Notes: a model not told the origin generated them from the sequence alone. A DNA stretch of 64,000 nt from Taibaiella sp. (GCA_013815385.1 JACDGL010000008.1:62001-126000), one strand, 5' to 3'; shown: positions 36,060 to 45,250, numbered from the stretch's first letter. A program made the numbers and translations.

Positions 36060-38036
36060 TCATTTTACTATGCCTGTCTTTTTATGTTGTAGCAGCCATT
36101 CGGTGGCCTGCAGCATGCTGAAAGCATAGCGTTGCATGCTATCGGCGGCGTGTGTATTAGCAGCTAGTATATCTTGTTCCCGGTTAGCGAACGAATAGTA
36201 AAATGATTTACCCTCTTGTTGCCACACATAAAAATGACTGATATCCGCTACCCCCACCCTGTCATCTGCGCTGAAGTACATATAGGGGCGGGTATCGTGC
36301 AGCAGGTCTACTCCCATTGTATTATTAGTATAGGTCAGGTGCAGCAGCCCTGCTACTGTAGGAAATATATCTATCTGCCCACCGGGGTTGTTCACTCTTT
36401 CACGAGGCACATTCAGCATGGGTGCATAGATAATGCACGGTATATGATTCAATGAATAGGCCATACTGCTAAACCCGTCGCTGGTATTGCCCTCCCATGT
36501 ACCATGGTCAGCCACAAACACAAACAGGGTATTCTTGTACCATGCCTGCTTTGCGACAGTATCCATAAAGTGGCCTATAGCCCAGTCTGCATATTCCACG
36601 CATCCACCCCGCACATCGCGGTGCTTTGGCATAAATGGTATATTGTCAGGGATAACGTATGGCGTATGGTTAGATCCGGTCATCATTAGCGCGCAGAACG
36701 GTGTATGCCTATTGTATTGTTCATTGAAAAGGTGCAGCGAATAATCGAACATATAATGGTCTGGCACACCCAACCCGCTCACCACCGCTGATGATGGGTA
36801 ATCGTCCTGGCTTACTACCCGTGCCACATTGTTAGCCGTCACAAAGCCGCCCACGTTATCAAATTGCGGGTCGTTGGTGGTAAAGTACATAGTTTCATAG
36901 CCGTTCTTTTTCATAATATACGGCAGGCCTGTATAGTGGGGTATGGTAATGCCTACCATAGTGTGCCGCGCCAGCAAAGCAGGAAAACTATACATGGTAG
37001 AAAATATGCCGTTGAATGTATGTATGCCAGCGGAGTAGAAATTGCTGAAATAAATACCATTATCCGCAAGATGGTCAAGCACGGGGGTGAGGCCTAATGT
37101 GTTGCCACCATGCTGCATAAAGGAAGCGCTCATGCTCTCCATCAGCACTATGATAACATTGTATTTTAAGGGTGCGGCTTCGCTTCGCTCCTGCCGGGCT
37201 ATGGGGTATGCAGCATTCCGCTTATCGGGTGGTATATGAAAGTATGCCTGCACATTGGCTATAGCAGTTTTATCATCTATCAGGTGCAGGTGTTTATTCT
37301 CCGGTTTCGCCTCCTCTATGGCACTATTTATAAAAGTAAAAAGTGGGTTAAGCCCCGCCTGGTTAGGGAAATCGTATTTACTAAAGTAGGCGGTACCCAG
37401 CATTATAGATGCCTTTTGTGCTACCCTGCCTCTGATGCCAATAAACAGGATACCCATAGCCAGGAAAGATATCAGCAGTTTCTGAAAGATGAATTTTGCA
37501 TGTGCAGCACCCAATGCATGTACCCGCTGCACATTTACTTTGTAGATGCGCTTTAAGATGAGGAAGAAAGCAATGGAAACAATAAGAAAAAGTAAAAAAT
37601 AAGCAAGATAACTCCACTCTTCTGCCACCATTTTTATCATAAACATGGGCGAATCTGTCCAGTCGAGGATGGTAATATTCAGGCGGGTATTGTAGGTAAG
37701 GAAGAAGGGAATATCAGCCGCACAACCAAAGAAGGCAAATGAATATATAATACACAGCAATACATGTATTGCCAGTAATAATTTTCGTCTCAGGAAGCCG
37801 GCTAGTTCTGCAATGGTCAATACGGCTAAGGGCAGCGCCAATATATACCCGCTGATAACAGTATCGAAACGATAGCCCATGAACAGGGCTTGCGCCAGTA
37901 TCAGGCCCGGAGCGGGGATATGCGCAAATACTGCCCGGTTTTTGTATATCAATACAATACGGAACAGAGTAAAGAACAATATGCCAGCCACGTAAACAGG
38001 AAACAGGTATTTAAGTGTTACTGGCAGGCGCTTCAT
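36060..38036 (-). CDS. LTA synthase-family phosphoglycerol transferase/sulfatase-like membrane enzyme
   Basis: 658 residues. Five N-terminal transmembrane segments (to about residue 205), then a periplasmic alkaline-phosphatase-superfamily domain from about 285: IIVLMESMSASFM supplies the metal-binding Glu, the Thr in AGIHTFNGIFST is the expected nucleophile, and FVADHGTWEG and NHIPCIIY carry the remaining metal ligands. LtaS/MdoB/EptA relatives transfer phosphoglycerol or phosphoethanolamine to envelope glycans or lipids; which one applies here is not clear. 40 bp downstream of the asparaginase gene. Confidence 0.87.
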   Translation of the reverse strand: MKRLPVTLKYLFPVYVAGILFFTLFRIVLIYKNRAVFAHIPAPGLILAQALFMGYRFDTVISGYILALPLAVLTIAELAGFLRRKLLLAIHVLLCIIYSFAFFGCAADIPFFLTYNTRLNITILDWTDSPMFMIKMVAEEWSYLAYFLLFLIVSIAFFLILKRIYKVNVQRVHALGAAHAKFIFQKLLISFLAMGILFIGIRGRVAQKASIMLGTAYFSKYDFPNQAGLNPLFTFINSAIEEAKPENKHLHLIDDKTAIANVQAYFHIPPDKRNAAYPIARQERSEAAPLKYNVIIVLMESMSASFMQHGGNTLGLTPVLDHLADNGIYFSNFYSAGIHTFNGIFSTMYSFPALLARHTMVGITIPHYTGLPYIMKKNGYETMYFTTNDPQFDNVGGFVTANNVARVVSQDDYPSSAVVSGLGVPDHYMFDYSLHLFNEQYNRHTPFCALMMTGSNHTPYVIPDNIPFMPKHRDVRGGCVEYADWAIGHFMDTVAKQAWYKNTLFVFVADHGTWEGNTSDGFSSMAYSLNHIPCIIYAPMLNVPRERVNNPGGQIDIFPTVAGLLHLTYTNNTMGVDLLHDTRPYMYFSADDRVGVADISHFYVWQQEGKSFYYSFANREQDILAANTHAADSMQRYAFSMLQATEWLLQHKKTGIVK

Positions 38037-38076
38037 TATCTCTGTGTTATCTTTTTTATGAAGCTGTAAAATAACA

Positions 38077-39030
38077 CTATGCTCCGTAATACGCTATTAG
38101 TTCTTTGCCTTCACTATTGCGCATACCACGGTACATGCCGGCAGAGTTAAAGCAGAAATCATAATTGCCTTTTGCATCAACGGCTATCAGCCCACCTTCG
38201 CCACCCATCTTTACCAGCTTATCTTTTATCACTGTATCGCAGGCCTGCTGCAGCGTTAGGCCTTTATACTCCATGAGGCATGATACATCATGTGCTACCA
38301 CTGCTCGAAGAAAATATTCACCATGCCCCGTACAGGATATAGCACAAGTAGCATTATTAGCATAGGTCCCTGCCCCTATTATCGGGCTATCCCCTATCCT
38401 CCCAAAGCGTTTATTGGTCATACCGCCGGTAGATGTGCCTCCGGCAATATTTCCCTGTTCATCGCAGGCTACCGCGCCTACAGTACCGAATTTATGGTCG
38501 GTATTGGGCAGTGGGCCTTTCAGGTTATCTTCTTTATGGTCAAGCTGGTAAAAGTCGCTGTCGCGTATTTCCACCCACTGGTCGTATCTGGATTTATTAA
38601 AAAAGTATTCGTCAGGCGCCATTTCTATACCCTGCTTCAGCGCGAACTCAGCTGCACCACTGCCGCTAAGAAACACATGCCCTGAATGCAGCATGATCTC
38701 TTTTGCCAGGACTATAGGATTTTTTACATTCCTGACCCCTGCTACAGCACCCGCGGCAAGATTACTGCCATCCATTATTGCCGCATCCATTTCATTAAGC
38801 CCTTTCTTTGTAAATACAGAACCACGCCCTGCATTGAAGATGGGGTTATTCTCCAGCGTTACTATTGATGCTATCACAGCATCCACTGCTTTACCACCAC
38901 CCTTCAACACTGCGTAGCCATTATCCAGAGCAGCTTTCAGGCCATCATTATATTGTTCCTCCTGTTGCTTTGTCATCATGGCCGGCGTTATATTACCAGC
39001 CCCGCCATGTATCACTAATGTTATCGCCAT
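38077..39030 (-). CDS. Isoaspartyl peptidase / L-asparaginase (Ntn-hydrolase)
   Basis: 317 residues. Cytoplasmic; matures by self-cleavage before Thr in DHKFGTVGAVACDEQ (near residue 183), which becomes the N-terminal nucleophile; the substrate loop NIAGGTSTGGMTNKRFGRIGDSPIIGAGTYA is conserved. N-terminal MAITLVIHGGAGNI is typical of IaaA. Releases isoaspartate from peptides and hydrolyses asparagine. No signal peptide. Confidence 0.93.
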   Translation of the reverse strand: MAITLVIHGGAGNITPAMMTKQQEEQYNDGLKAALDNGYAVLKGGGKAVDAVIASIVTLENNPIFNAGRGSVFTKKGLNEMDAAIMDGSNLAAGAVAGVRNVKNPIVLAKEIMLHSGHVFLSGSGAAEFALKQGIEMAPDEYFFNKSRYDQWVEIRDSDFYQLDHKEDNLKGPLPNTDHKFGTVGAVACDEQGNIAGGTSTGGMTNKRFGRIGDSPIIGAGTYANNATCAISCTGHGEYFLRAVVAHDVSCLMEYKGLTLQQACDTVIKDKLVKMGGEGGLIAVDAKGNYDFCFNSAGMYRGMRNSEGKELIAYYGA

Positions 39031-39049
39031 TATATTTAGTTAAGTAAAT

Positions 39050-39550
39050 TTATTGCAGGTAAGCTGCAGTTATAATACCATTTTCGTGCTCTACTTCTAT
39101 ATGCTCCTGCAATGTGGTAGCTATACTGTGCCCTACTATATCTGCGGATACCGGATAAGATTTATGCTTCCTGTCGACCAATACTGCTATTAGTATTTTC
39201 TTCATTTCGTAAGATAACAAAGGGCGGAGTGCATACAGAAGCGTCCTCCCTGAGTCGGCCACATCATCTACCAGAATTACGGATCTGCCTGTCAGGTCAG
39301 TATCTACTATTGTATCACTTGTCAGTGGCTTGCGCTTATTAATGTTTATAGAGATCACCTCCACATTCAATGGAGATATCTCCCTCAGCGTTTTTGCAAG
39401 ATTATTGGCCAGTACCGCGCCGGCGCTTTCTATTCCTATAAGTGTAACAGATTTTTCGTTGCTGTTATACTCCCATGCCTGGTAAGCCATGCGGTGTATC
39501 TTGCGAGCTATCCTTTCCTTATCCAGTATCAGTATGCGGTCTTTATTCAT
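39050..39550 (-). CDS. Phosphoribosyltransferase (PyrR-like type I PRTase)
   Basis: 166 residues. The PRPP-binding motif VILVDDVADSGRTLL lies near 90-104, with the flexible-loop region ININKRKPLT before it and an N-terminal RILILDKERIARKIHRMAY like PyrR. PyrR proteins are uracil PRTases and in some bacteria RNA-binding attenuators of pyr operons; no pyr gene is adjacent here, so the role is uncertain. 4 bp downstream of the MacB-like permease. Confidence 0.83.
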   Translation of the reverse strand: MNKDRILILDKERIARKIHRMAYQAWEYNSNEKSVTLIGIESAGAVLANNLAKTLREISPLNVEVISININKRKPLTSDTIVDTDLTGRSVILVDDVADSGRTLLYALRPLLSYEMKKILIAVLVDRKHKSYPVSADIVGHSIATTLQEHIEVEHENGIITAAYLQ

Positions 39551-39554
39551 AAAG

Positions 39555-40811
39555 TTAATTTGATCGTATAGCTACTACAGGGTCAAGGCGCGATGCCGAC
39601 CTGGCCGGTATATACCCTGCCAGCACCCCAACTATAGCTGATATGCTAACACCCAATAAGAAATTCTTTATAGACAGTGTTACCTTAAAATCAAGTCCAT
39701 AAGTAAGCAGCACGCTTAGCAATAATACAATAGCTATTCCAATCAGTCCACCAACTATACATAGTGTTACTGCCTCTATCAGGAACTCCATCATAATGCT
39801 ACCCGAGCGCGCGCCAATTGCTTTTTTAAGCCCTATTATTTTTGTCCGCTCCTTTACTGTCACGAACATAATATTAGCTATACCAAACGCACCTACTATC
39901 AATGAGAAGCCACCTATTACTGCTGCTATCATATCTATAGTGCCAAATACAATATTCAGCCTTTGCGATACCTGGCTTAACTGGTTGATGGCAAAATTAT
40001 TTGCCTGTCCGGGCCTTACCTTCCTTACACGCCGCAATACCCCTTCCACCTCATACTTCATCTCATCTACGTTCTTATTATTAGCCGTTTTCACCAGCAG
40101 CATGGGGTCAAAGCTGAGTGAGCGGGTATCTATTACTGAGGCGGCAGCGTAATATGGGAATATGACTGCGTTGTCAAAATCAAAGCCCGCCATATTTTTC
40201 CCAACCTTCTTCATCACACCAACCACCAGGAACTTCTTACCCAGCAGGTTGATACTTTTATTTAAAGCATTCACATTGCCGGGGAAAAGGCTTTTATAAA
40301 CCTCATCGCCCATTACCACCACCTCTGTACCCCCATCCAGCTCTGAGGAATTCAAATAGCGCCCCTGCGATATATCTATGTTCTGGATCTTATCAAAATT
40401 ATTCATCACCCCATAGCCCGTAATGTTACTTATCTCCTGGTCATACCGCTTAAGGGTAAGGTTCCCATCGGGCAGGCAGATAGTGGCAAATGCTGCATCA
40501 GGCACCTGGCTATTGATCGCTTTCACCTCAGTAGGAGACATGCTGGGCCTGCGCCAGTACTCCCACCATTTATACTCCCCCCCTTCATCCATCCACGGCC
40601 AGCGGTTCACGTACAGCACATCGCTGCCCAGGGTATTCATTTCTGTTTCTATATTATTCTTCATACTATCCAGCACGGTAAGTACCGCGATAATGCAGAA
40701 TATACCGATCGTTATGCCCAGCAGAGACAGGAATGTACGCAGCTTATTTACCCGCAGCTCCTGTATGGCTTGTGATATGCTGGTAACAATAATACGGGCA
40801 GAATTGGTCAT
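39555..40811 (-). CDS. MacB-like ABC transporter permease
   Basis: 418 residues. N-terminal transmembrane helix (LRTFLSLLGITIGIFCIIAVLTVLDSM), periplasmic MacB_PCD domain at about 50-270, then three C-terminal helices of the FtsX domain (MIAAVIGGFSLIVGAFGIANIMFVTVKERTKIIGLKKAIGARS split over two segments; ALTLCIVGGLIG-type; VSISAIVGVLAGYIPARSAS). Mechanotransmission-type exporter of lipoproteins, peptides or drugs. No ATPase or membrane-fusion gene is next to it. A -7 box ends 7 nt before the ATG, so the mRNA may be almost leaderless. Confidence 0.88.
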   Translation of the reverse strand: MTNSARIIVTSISQAIQELRVNKLRTFLSLLGITIGIFCIIAVLTVLDSMKNNIETEMNTLGSDVLYVNRWPWMDEGGEYKWWEYWRRPSMSPTEVKAINSQVPDAAFATICLPDGNLTLKRYDQEISNITGYGVMNNFDKIQNIDISQGRYLNSSELDGGTEVVVMGDEVYKSLFPGNVNALNKSINLLGKKFLVVGVMKKVGKNMAGFDFDNAVIFPYYAAASVIDTRSLSFDPMLLVKTANNKNVDEMKYEVEGVLRRVRKVRPGQANNFAINQLSQVSQRLNIVFGTIDMIAAVIGGFSLIVGAFGIANIMFVTVKERTKIIGLKKAIGARSGSIMMEFLIEAVTLCIVGGLIGIAIVLLLSVLLTYGLDFKVTLSIKNFLLGVSISAIVGVLAGYIPARSASRLDPVVAIRSN

Positions 40812-40818
40812 GAATAAG

Positions 40819-40826
40819 CAAATTTA
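40819..40826 (-). promoter_or_regulatory. -7 element (TAAATTTG) for the MacB-like permease
   Basis: Minus-strand TAnnTTTG only 7 nt upstream of the ATG at 40811, predicting a leaderless or near-leaderless transcript. Confidence 0.45.
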
Positions 40827-40875
40827 CCTTTTGCACGCTAATTTCCATGCATTAGATTGTTATCTCTCAATGGGG

Positions 40876-40883
40876 TATTTTTG
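40876..40883 (+). promoter_or_regulatory. -7 element (TATTTTTG) for the MFS transporter
   Basis: Plus-strand TAnnTTTG with TTG at 40857-40859, 16 bp upstream. It lies back to back with the permease -7 element 50 bp away. Confidence 0.5.
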
Positions 40884-40906
40884 CTTTGTACAAAGTAACC
40901 CAAGCA

Positions 40907-42187
40907 TTGCCGTTCGCCATTAAGTTTTTACTGAAGAATAAAGCCCTGCGCTACCCCCAATTCCGCAAGTTCCTTACCCTTCGTTTTTCCCTGATAATGG
41001 CGCTGAATATGCAAACTGCTATTATCAGCTACCTTGTATACCGTATTACCCATGATAAGCTGGCGCTGGGCCTTTTAGGCATATGGGAGGTGATTCCCGC
41101 TATCGGCTTTTCGCTTTTTTCAGGTCATTTTGTGGACCTGCGCGAGAAGAAAATGCTTTTGCTGCAGTGTGTGGCCGGGTACCTGCTGCTTTCCCTCTTT
41201 TATGTAATTCTTTCATTGCCTTCATTTTATAAGTATGCGGGTGTTAGCGGCACTGTGCACCTGATATATGTTTGCATATTCATTGGCGGGGCACTGCGTG
41301 CATTCATAAGCCCGGCCACTTTCTCGCTACAGGCAATGCTGATACCGAGGGAAGAATATGCCAACGCCACTACCTGGAGCAGCACGGCATGGCAGATAGG
41401 CGCTGTGGCAGGCCCACTGCTTGCCGGAGTAATGATAGCTATGAGCGGCTTTGAGATAAGCCTGGCCAGTGTATTTATCCTGCAACTGGTATCACTTGTG
41501 GCGATACTACTGATACCCCGGCAGCCTATATTGAAAAAGGGAAAGGAACCCATATTAAAAAGCCTGAAACAAGGCCTCCGCTTTGTATTCAGTAACCAGA
41601 TAGTACTGGCGGCCTTATCCCTCGATATGTTTGCTGTATTGTTTGGTGGCGCCGTGGCATTGCTGCCTGTGTACGCAGACGACATACTGAAAGTAGGCGA
41701 GGTAGGATATGGCTGGATGCGCGCGGCACCAGGCATAGGCTCGGTAATGACGCTATTTATTTTATCCTTTATGCCGCTAAAGAAAAGCCCGGGGAGTAAG
41801 TTACTACTTTGCATAGGTGGCTTTGGCATCTCAACCATCATCTTTGGCATCTCTACTAATTTTATATTATCCTTTATCATGCTGATAGCGGGTGGCATGT
41901 TTGATGCGGTGAGCGTGGTGATACGCGGCACCATACTACAGCTAAGAACACCTGATGCAATGCGGGGCCGCGTGGCGGCTGTAAATACTATGTTCATAAG
42001 TTCGTCTAATGAATTAGGGGCTGCCGAAAGCGGGCTTACTGCCAAATGGATGGGTACAGTACCCGCAGTTATATTTGGCGGCTGTATGACACTGGTGGTA
42101 GTGGGGGTCACTTACTTTGCAGCGCCTATGCTTCGGTTATTCAGCCTGGATATGAAGCACGGGGAAGAGAAAGCCGGGGAAGCCTAA
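40907..42187 (+). CDS. Major facilitator superfamily exporter (EntS-like)
   Basis: About 426 residues with 12 transmembrane segments. The open frame begins at a TTG at 40886, but the -7 box at 40876-40883 places the transcript start near there, so I favour the next in-frame TTG (40907, LPFAIKFLLKNKALRYPQF); no upstream ATG exists. Family features: the loop GHFVDLREKKMLLLQ (motif A-like) and YANATTWSSTAWQIGAVAGPLLAG of enterobactin-exporter-like MFS_3 proteins. Substrate unknown. Overlaps the convergent thioesterase by 4 nt. Confidence 0.85.
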   Translation: MPFAIKFLLKNKALRYPQFRKFLTLRFSLIMALNMQTAIISYLVYRITHDKLALGLLGIWEVIPAIGFSLFSGHFVDLREKKMLLLQCVAGYLLLSLFYVILSLPSFYKYAGVSGTVHLIYVCIFIGGALRAFISPATFSLQAMLIPREEYANATTWSSTAWQIGAVAGPLLAGVMIAMSGFEISLASVFILQLVSLVAILLIPRQPILKKGKEPILKSLKQGLRFVFSNQIVLAALSLDMFAVLFGGAVALLPVYADDILKVGEVGYGWMRAAPGIGSVMTLFILSFMPLKKSPGSKLLLCIGGFGISTIIFGISTNFILSFIMLIAGGMFDAVSVVIRGTILQLRTPDAMRGRVAAVNTMFISSSNELGAAESGLTAKWMGTVPAVIFGGCMTLVVVGVTYFAAPMLRLFSLDMKHGEEKAGEA

Positions 42188-42603
42188 AAGGCCTTCCCTT
42201 CCAGCTTGCTTACAGATAAGCGGAATGCATCGGGTACCATTGCTTTTTCATTTTTATTAAAGTCATAATAGACAATTACATCCCTGGCCTCTGCGGCTAC
42301 TTCGCCCTGCTCATTTACTATCTGGTGGTGCAGGCCAAAGCTGGTATTTTTAATGAACTCTACTTTAGCCTGCACTATTATATCTCCTGGGTAGTGTAAT
42401 GGCTTCATGAACTGGCAGGAGGTGGTAGCCAGTATGGGGCCGATATTATTCTCTTTGAACCATTGTGCCAGGCCACTAAGCTCCCAGTAATTGACACGGG
42501 AAGCCTGTATATATTTAAAGTACATTACGTTGTTTACATGGCCGAAGAGGTCCATCTCGCTCCAGTCTATCCGAAGGTTCAGTATTGAGGGAAATGTTTC
42601 CAT
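42184..42603 (-). CDS. Acyl-CoA thioesterase, hotdog fold
   Basis: 139 residues. The motif IDWSEMDLFGHVNNVMYFKY has the catalytic Asp and the HVNN signature of 4HBT-type thioesterases. A second, sequence-divergent member of the family in this window besides 7713-8135. Probably cytoplasmic acyl-CoA hydrolysis. Its 3' end overlaps the MFS gene by 4 nt; upstream lies the repeat island. Confidence 0.87.
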   Translation of the reverse strand: METFPSILNLRIDWSEMDLFGHVNNVMYFKYIQASRVNYWELSGLAQWFKENNIGPILATTSCQFMKPLHYPGDIIVQAKVEFIKNTSFGLHHQIVNEQGEVAAEARDVIVYYDFNKNEKAMVPDAFRLSVSKLEGKAF

Positions 42604-42644
42604 AGGGGTTGGTTAAGTCAATTAGTAAATATAGTTAACGAAGG

Positions 42645-42752
42645 TTCAAACTTCCGCAAACTTCCATTGTCATTTAATAGCATATAGTTTGTGGCAGCGG
42701 ATCGGGAGTTGAAACTTCCAGTGGAAATTTGAAACGGGAATGGAAGTTTGAA
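42645..42752. repeat. Inverted CAAACTTCC / GGAAGTTTG array (locus 2)
   Basis: CAAACTTCC at 42647-42655 and 42657-42665, GAAACTTCC at 42711-42719, then GGAAATTTG at 42723-42731 and GGAAGTTTG at 42742-42750. CAAACTTCCATT (42657-42668) and AATGGAAGTTTG (42739-42750) form a perfect 12-bp inverted repeat about 70 bp apart. Same unit as the 3587-3688 array. Confidence 0.8.
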
Positions 42753-43204
42753 TGAGGTGCAGCATGAAAAACAGTTTGAGCGTAGAACATTTCCTTCATT
42801 TGGTATACCTAATATTGGGTCGTGGTTCCTGTCCATCGCGGGCAGGTTGGTGGGGACACCAACCTGGGCGTTGGTAGAAAAATGTAAATAAATGCTGCAT
42901 TCTTAACCTTTTTGTGGATAGCACAGGCTGTATGTCTTTTCCGTGGCTGTTATTAGTTTTATAAATATGGTAATTTGCTGCGGGAAAAGGTTAATTATGA
43001 TCGGTTTTACTTCCATTTTGGGTTAATAAAACTTCCATTTGGGTGCATAAAAGGTAAGTTCTTTTGATTAGCTGATGTGCTAATTAGCTGATGGGGGATT
43101 TACGAATTCTGTTCGTGTGCAATATTTCAAAGAGCTTGTGGTGCATGCAATATACGGTTGCGGGGGAGGGGTTTCCAAATAAACATATCCACAATAGAGG
43201 GGTT

Positions 43205-43426
43205 ATGTGTTTATATTATGTGCTCGTGTTGTTCTTTACTTTTTTGCTTGCCCAAAAAAGTAACAAAAAAGGGCAGCAGGCCAGCGATTACCGCTTGCTG
43301 CCTGCTGGGTTCCCTGATTGGGCTGTGGTGCTGCTGTAGTACCGAGCTTTTCTTGTGTTATAGCGAGATTGCTTCGTCGCAAAGCCTCCTCGCAAGGACG
43401 TGATGTGTTTATGTTATGTGCTCGTG
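43205..43426. repeat. 24-bp direct repeat pair flanking a 174-bp segment
   Basis: 43205-43228 and 43403-43426 share atgtgtttat-ttatgtgctcgtg with one mismatch. The segment between holds the ACTTTTTTG hairpin, a CAGCAGGC/GCCTGCTG inverted repeat and a gcgagattgcttcgtcgc element resembling intergenic repeats I recall from other Bacteroidota genomes. Confidence 0.65.
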
Positions 43427-43432
43427 CTAAAT

Positions 43433-43519
43433 CTGGCGCGGTGTAAGCTCGCAAATCAGGAGATTGGCTTTCCTCTGCGGCGTAGTGAAACACTACGCCG
43501 AGCGGGGAACTTGCGCCAG
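43433..43519. repeat. 87-bp palindromic element with internal 10-bp hairpin
   Basis: Ends CTGGCGC/GCGCCAG are inverted; the centre carries a perfect stem CGGCGTAGTG (43478-43487), loop AAA, CACTACGCCG (43491-43500). It sits 8 bp past the Mrr-like gene's stop codon and could end its transcript, though no T-run is seen. Confidence 0.6.
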
Positions 43520-43527
43520 TGGGTGAA

Positions 43528-45144
43528 TTAGTCGGGCATAACAATTTTGCATTTCACTCCAACACTATCCAATAAATAAAGGAGCCCCTGTCCATCTATT
43601 AGTTCAATTGGTTTATCCCTCGAAAAATCATAAGTATCCGGTCCATATGAACTTGTCGATACTAGTATACCTTTACTAGCACCTTCATTCATCATCGTTC
43701 CAAATAGATCTCTTACAGCTGAAACTCCAACTGTATTTTTATAGCGTTTAGCTTGAATAACAAGTTTCCCTCCAATAATTGGCCTTAAATCAAAAGCAAT
43801 TGCATCTACACCCCCATCTTTTGTAGTTCTTGTTTGTTTGGTTTGTAATCCCAGTTTTGTAAAAAGATTACTTACCAAATTTTCAAATTCAAATGGATTT
43901 AAATCCATAAGATTATCGCGAATATCAAGGCCAGATATAATATCTTCCTCTAACACAAAACGCTTATCAACCATGTTATATTCTCTAATCGGTTTTACTG
44001 CAATAAACTCCGCCGGAGAAGGAGATACTCTTGCTGAAAGAGTTTGAATACATTTTATAGCATCCACCTTTTCTAAATTCAAAATTGCAAATGAAGATTT
44101 CGAAACAGACAGACTTATAATTGTTGGAGTCACTGCTTTCCCAATGCTAATATCAGTTGCTTGTACAAAGCCATTAAAAGAAATTATCGAATAAGCATTA
44201 ATGTCGTCCCTAGTAATTAATTCATGTAGGATTCTTAGGGCAATACTAGAAATCAAATACTTATAGCATAAATCTACTTCTGATTTCTTTAGAAGCTTTT
44301 CTTCAATTTCATCTCGAGTCTTTATATATCTATATTCATAAATTTTCGGTACAATATCAATCGTAGGTAATTTATATTCAACTAGTAATTCTTTTGATTC
44401 AGACGAATAAGCTATTTCATATTCAATATCCCAATTAAATTCAAATTGACAATATTCCAAAATTAAACTTGCATATGACTTAACAGCTTCATCTTCTACC
44501 GATAAGTATTTCTTCCTAAATTCTTCAATTTCTTGGCATTTTATATTATATGCATGCTCGTAATCAGATTTTTCTAATTCAAATTTTTTCTTCATTAATT
44601 CAATCTTAGTTTCTCTTTCTTGGAGAAGAAGATGCCAATTTGCATGTTGCTGTAAAAAATACTTTTTTTCATTTTCAACTTTTTTTTCCCATGACCTTTT
44701 TAAAAAAGGAAGTAAAAATCCTAATTTAGGTTTTTTGCCTGCACGCGCTATAAAAGACAATTCATTGGGTTCAACTAACGGAGATTTGAGTTCTTCAGAT
44801 ATAGCAAATGTGGGAGCTTGATATTTTGGTTTTAAAATTTCAAAGCTAAATGGATTTTTTATTCTTAACCCTTCAGAAATAATTCCCAATTTTAAGTAAT
44901 TAAATAATACTACCGAGTTACGCGTAAGCTCTAAAGCTTCGCTTTGACACATCTCTATATATTCTTGCTTTATCCGTTTTGCATTATCTTTTTCTAATTT
45001 TGCCATTTCTCGGACTTTATCTTTCGCAAGACGCATTCGCATGGCATATTCTTTACGCTGCTGAACTTCCATTTGTCTTGCAGCAGTAGCACTAGCTCTT
45101 GCTGCAGCCATAATAAGTCCTGTAAATCCACTTTTTCGTCCCAT
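43528..45144 (-). CDS. Mrr-like restriction endonuclease with long coiled-coil N-terminal region
   Basis: 538 residues. The N-terminal 70 are Ala/Arg/Lys-rich helix, 160-230 is a charged coiled coil, and about 235-410 is an alpha/beta region I do not recognise. The C-terminal Mrr_cat nuclease domain (about 420-530) holds FENLVSNLFTKLGL, D447 in DGGVDA, and the Q464-A-K466 motif (IQAKRYK), the PD-(D/E)xK core. Such proteins act on foreign or modified DNA, or in repair. The gene is markedly more AT-rich than its neighbours and flanked by repeats and a decayed fragment, suggesting transfer. Confidence 0.82.
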   Translation of the reverse strand: MGRKSGFTGLIMAAARASATAARQMEVQQRKEYAMRMRLAKDKVREMAKLEKDNAKRIKQEYIEMCQSEALELTRNSVVLFNYLKLGIISEGLRIKNPFSFEILKPKYQAPTFAISEELKSPLVEPNELSFIARAGKKPKLGFLLPFLKRSWEKKVENEKKYFLQQHANWHLLLQERETKIELMKKKFELEKSDYEHAYNIKCQEIEEFRKKYLSVEDEAVKSYASLILEYCQFEFNWDIEYEIAYSSESKELLVEYKLPTIDIVPKIYEYRYIKTRDEIEEKLLKKSEVDLCYKYLISSIALRILHELITRDDINAYSIISFNGFVQATDISIGKAVTPTIISLSVSKSSFAILNLEKVDAIKCIQTLSARVSPSPAEFIAVKPIREYNMVDKRFVLEEDIISGLDIRDNLMDLNPFEFENLVSNLFTKLGLQTKQTRTTKDGGVDAIAFDLRPIIGGKLVIQAKRYKNTVGVSAVRDLFGTMMNEGASKGILVSTSSYGPDTYDFSRDKPIELIDGQGLLYLLDSVGVKCKIVMPD

Positions 45145-45250
45145 GAGTGCAACTAAAATATAAAAATTAAAAAATAATATTCATAGCTAAATATATAAAA
45201 AAACTACACCCAAGAATGAATTTATCTACATATAATTAAAAATTTTAGTT

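Larger units (their letters stand above)
42604..43527. repeat. Gene-free repeat island
   Basis: 924 bp with no credible gene, made of stacked repeats. These are CAAACTTCC/GGAAGTTTG arrays (42645-42752), ACTTCCATTT copies near 43010 and 43031, a hairpin ACTTTTTTG-cttgcc-CAAAAAAGT (43238-43261), a near-identical 24-bp direct repeat (43205-43228 and 43403-43426), and a structured element bounded by CTGGCGC (43433-43439) and GCGCCAG (43513-43519). Short ORFs here lack coding character. Confidence 0.75.

Noticed and set aside
41227-42111. Minus-strand frame of 294 codons
   Set aside because: Antisense shadow of the MFS transporter with Pro/Ser/Thr-rich composition; no signal or domain.
43091-43544. 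Short frames on both strands in the repeat island
   Set aside because: They run through hairpins and repeated segments; the translations follow the repeats rather than any protein pattern.
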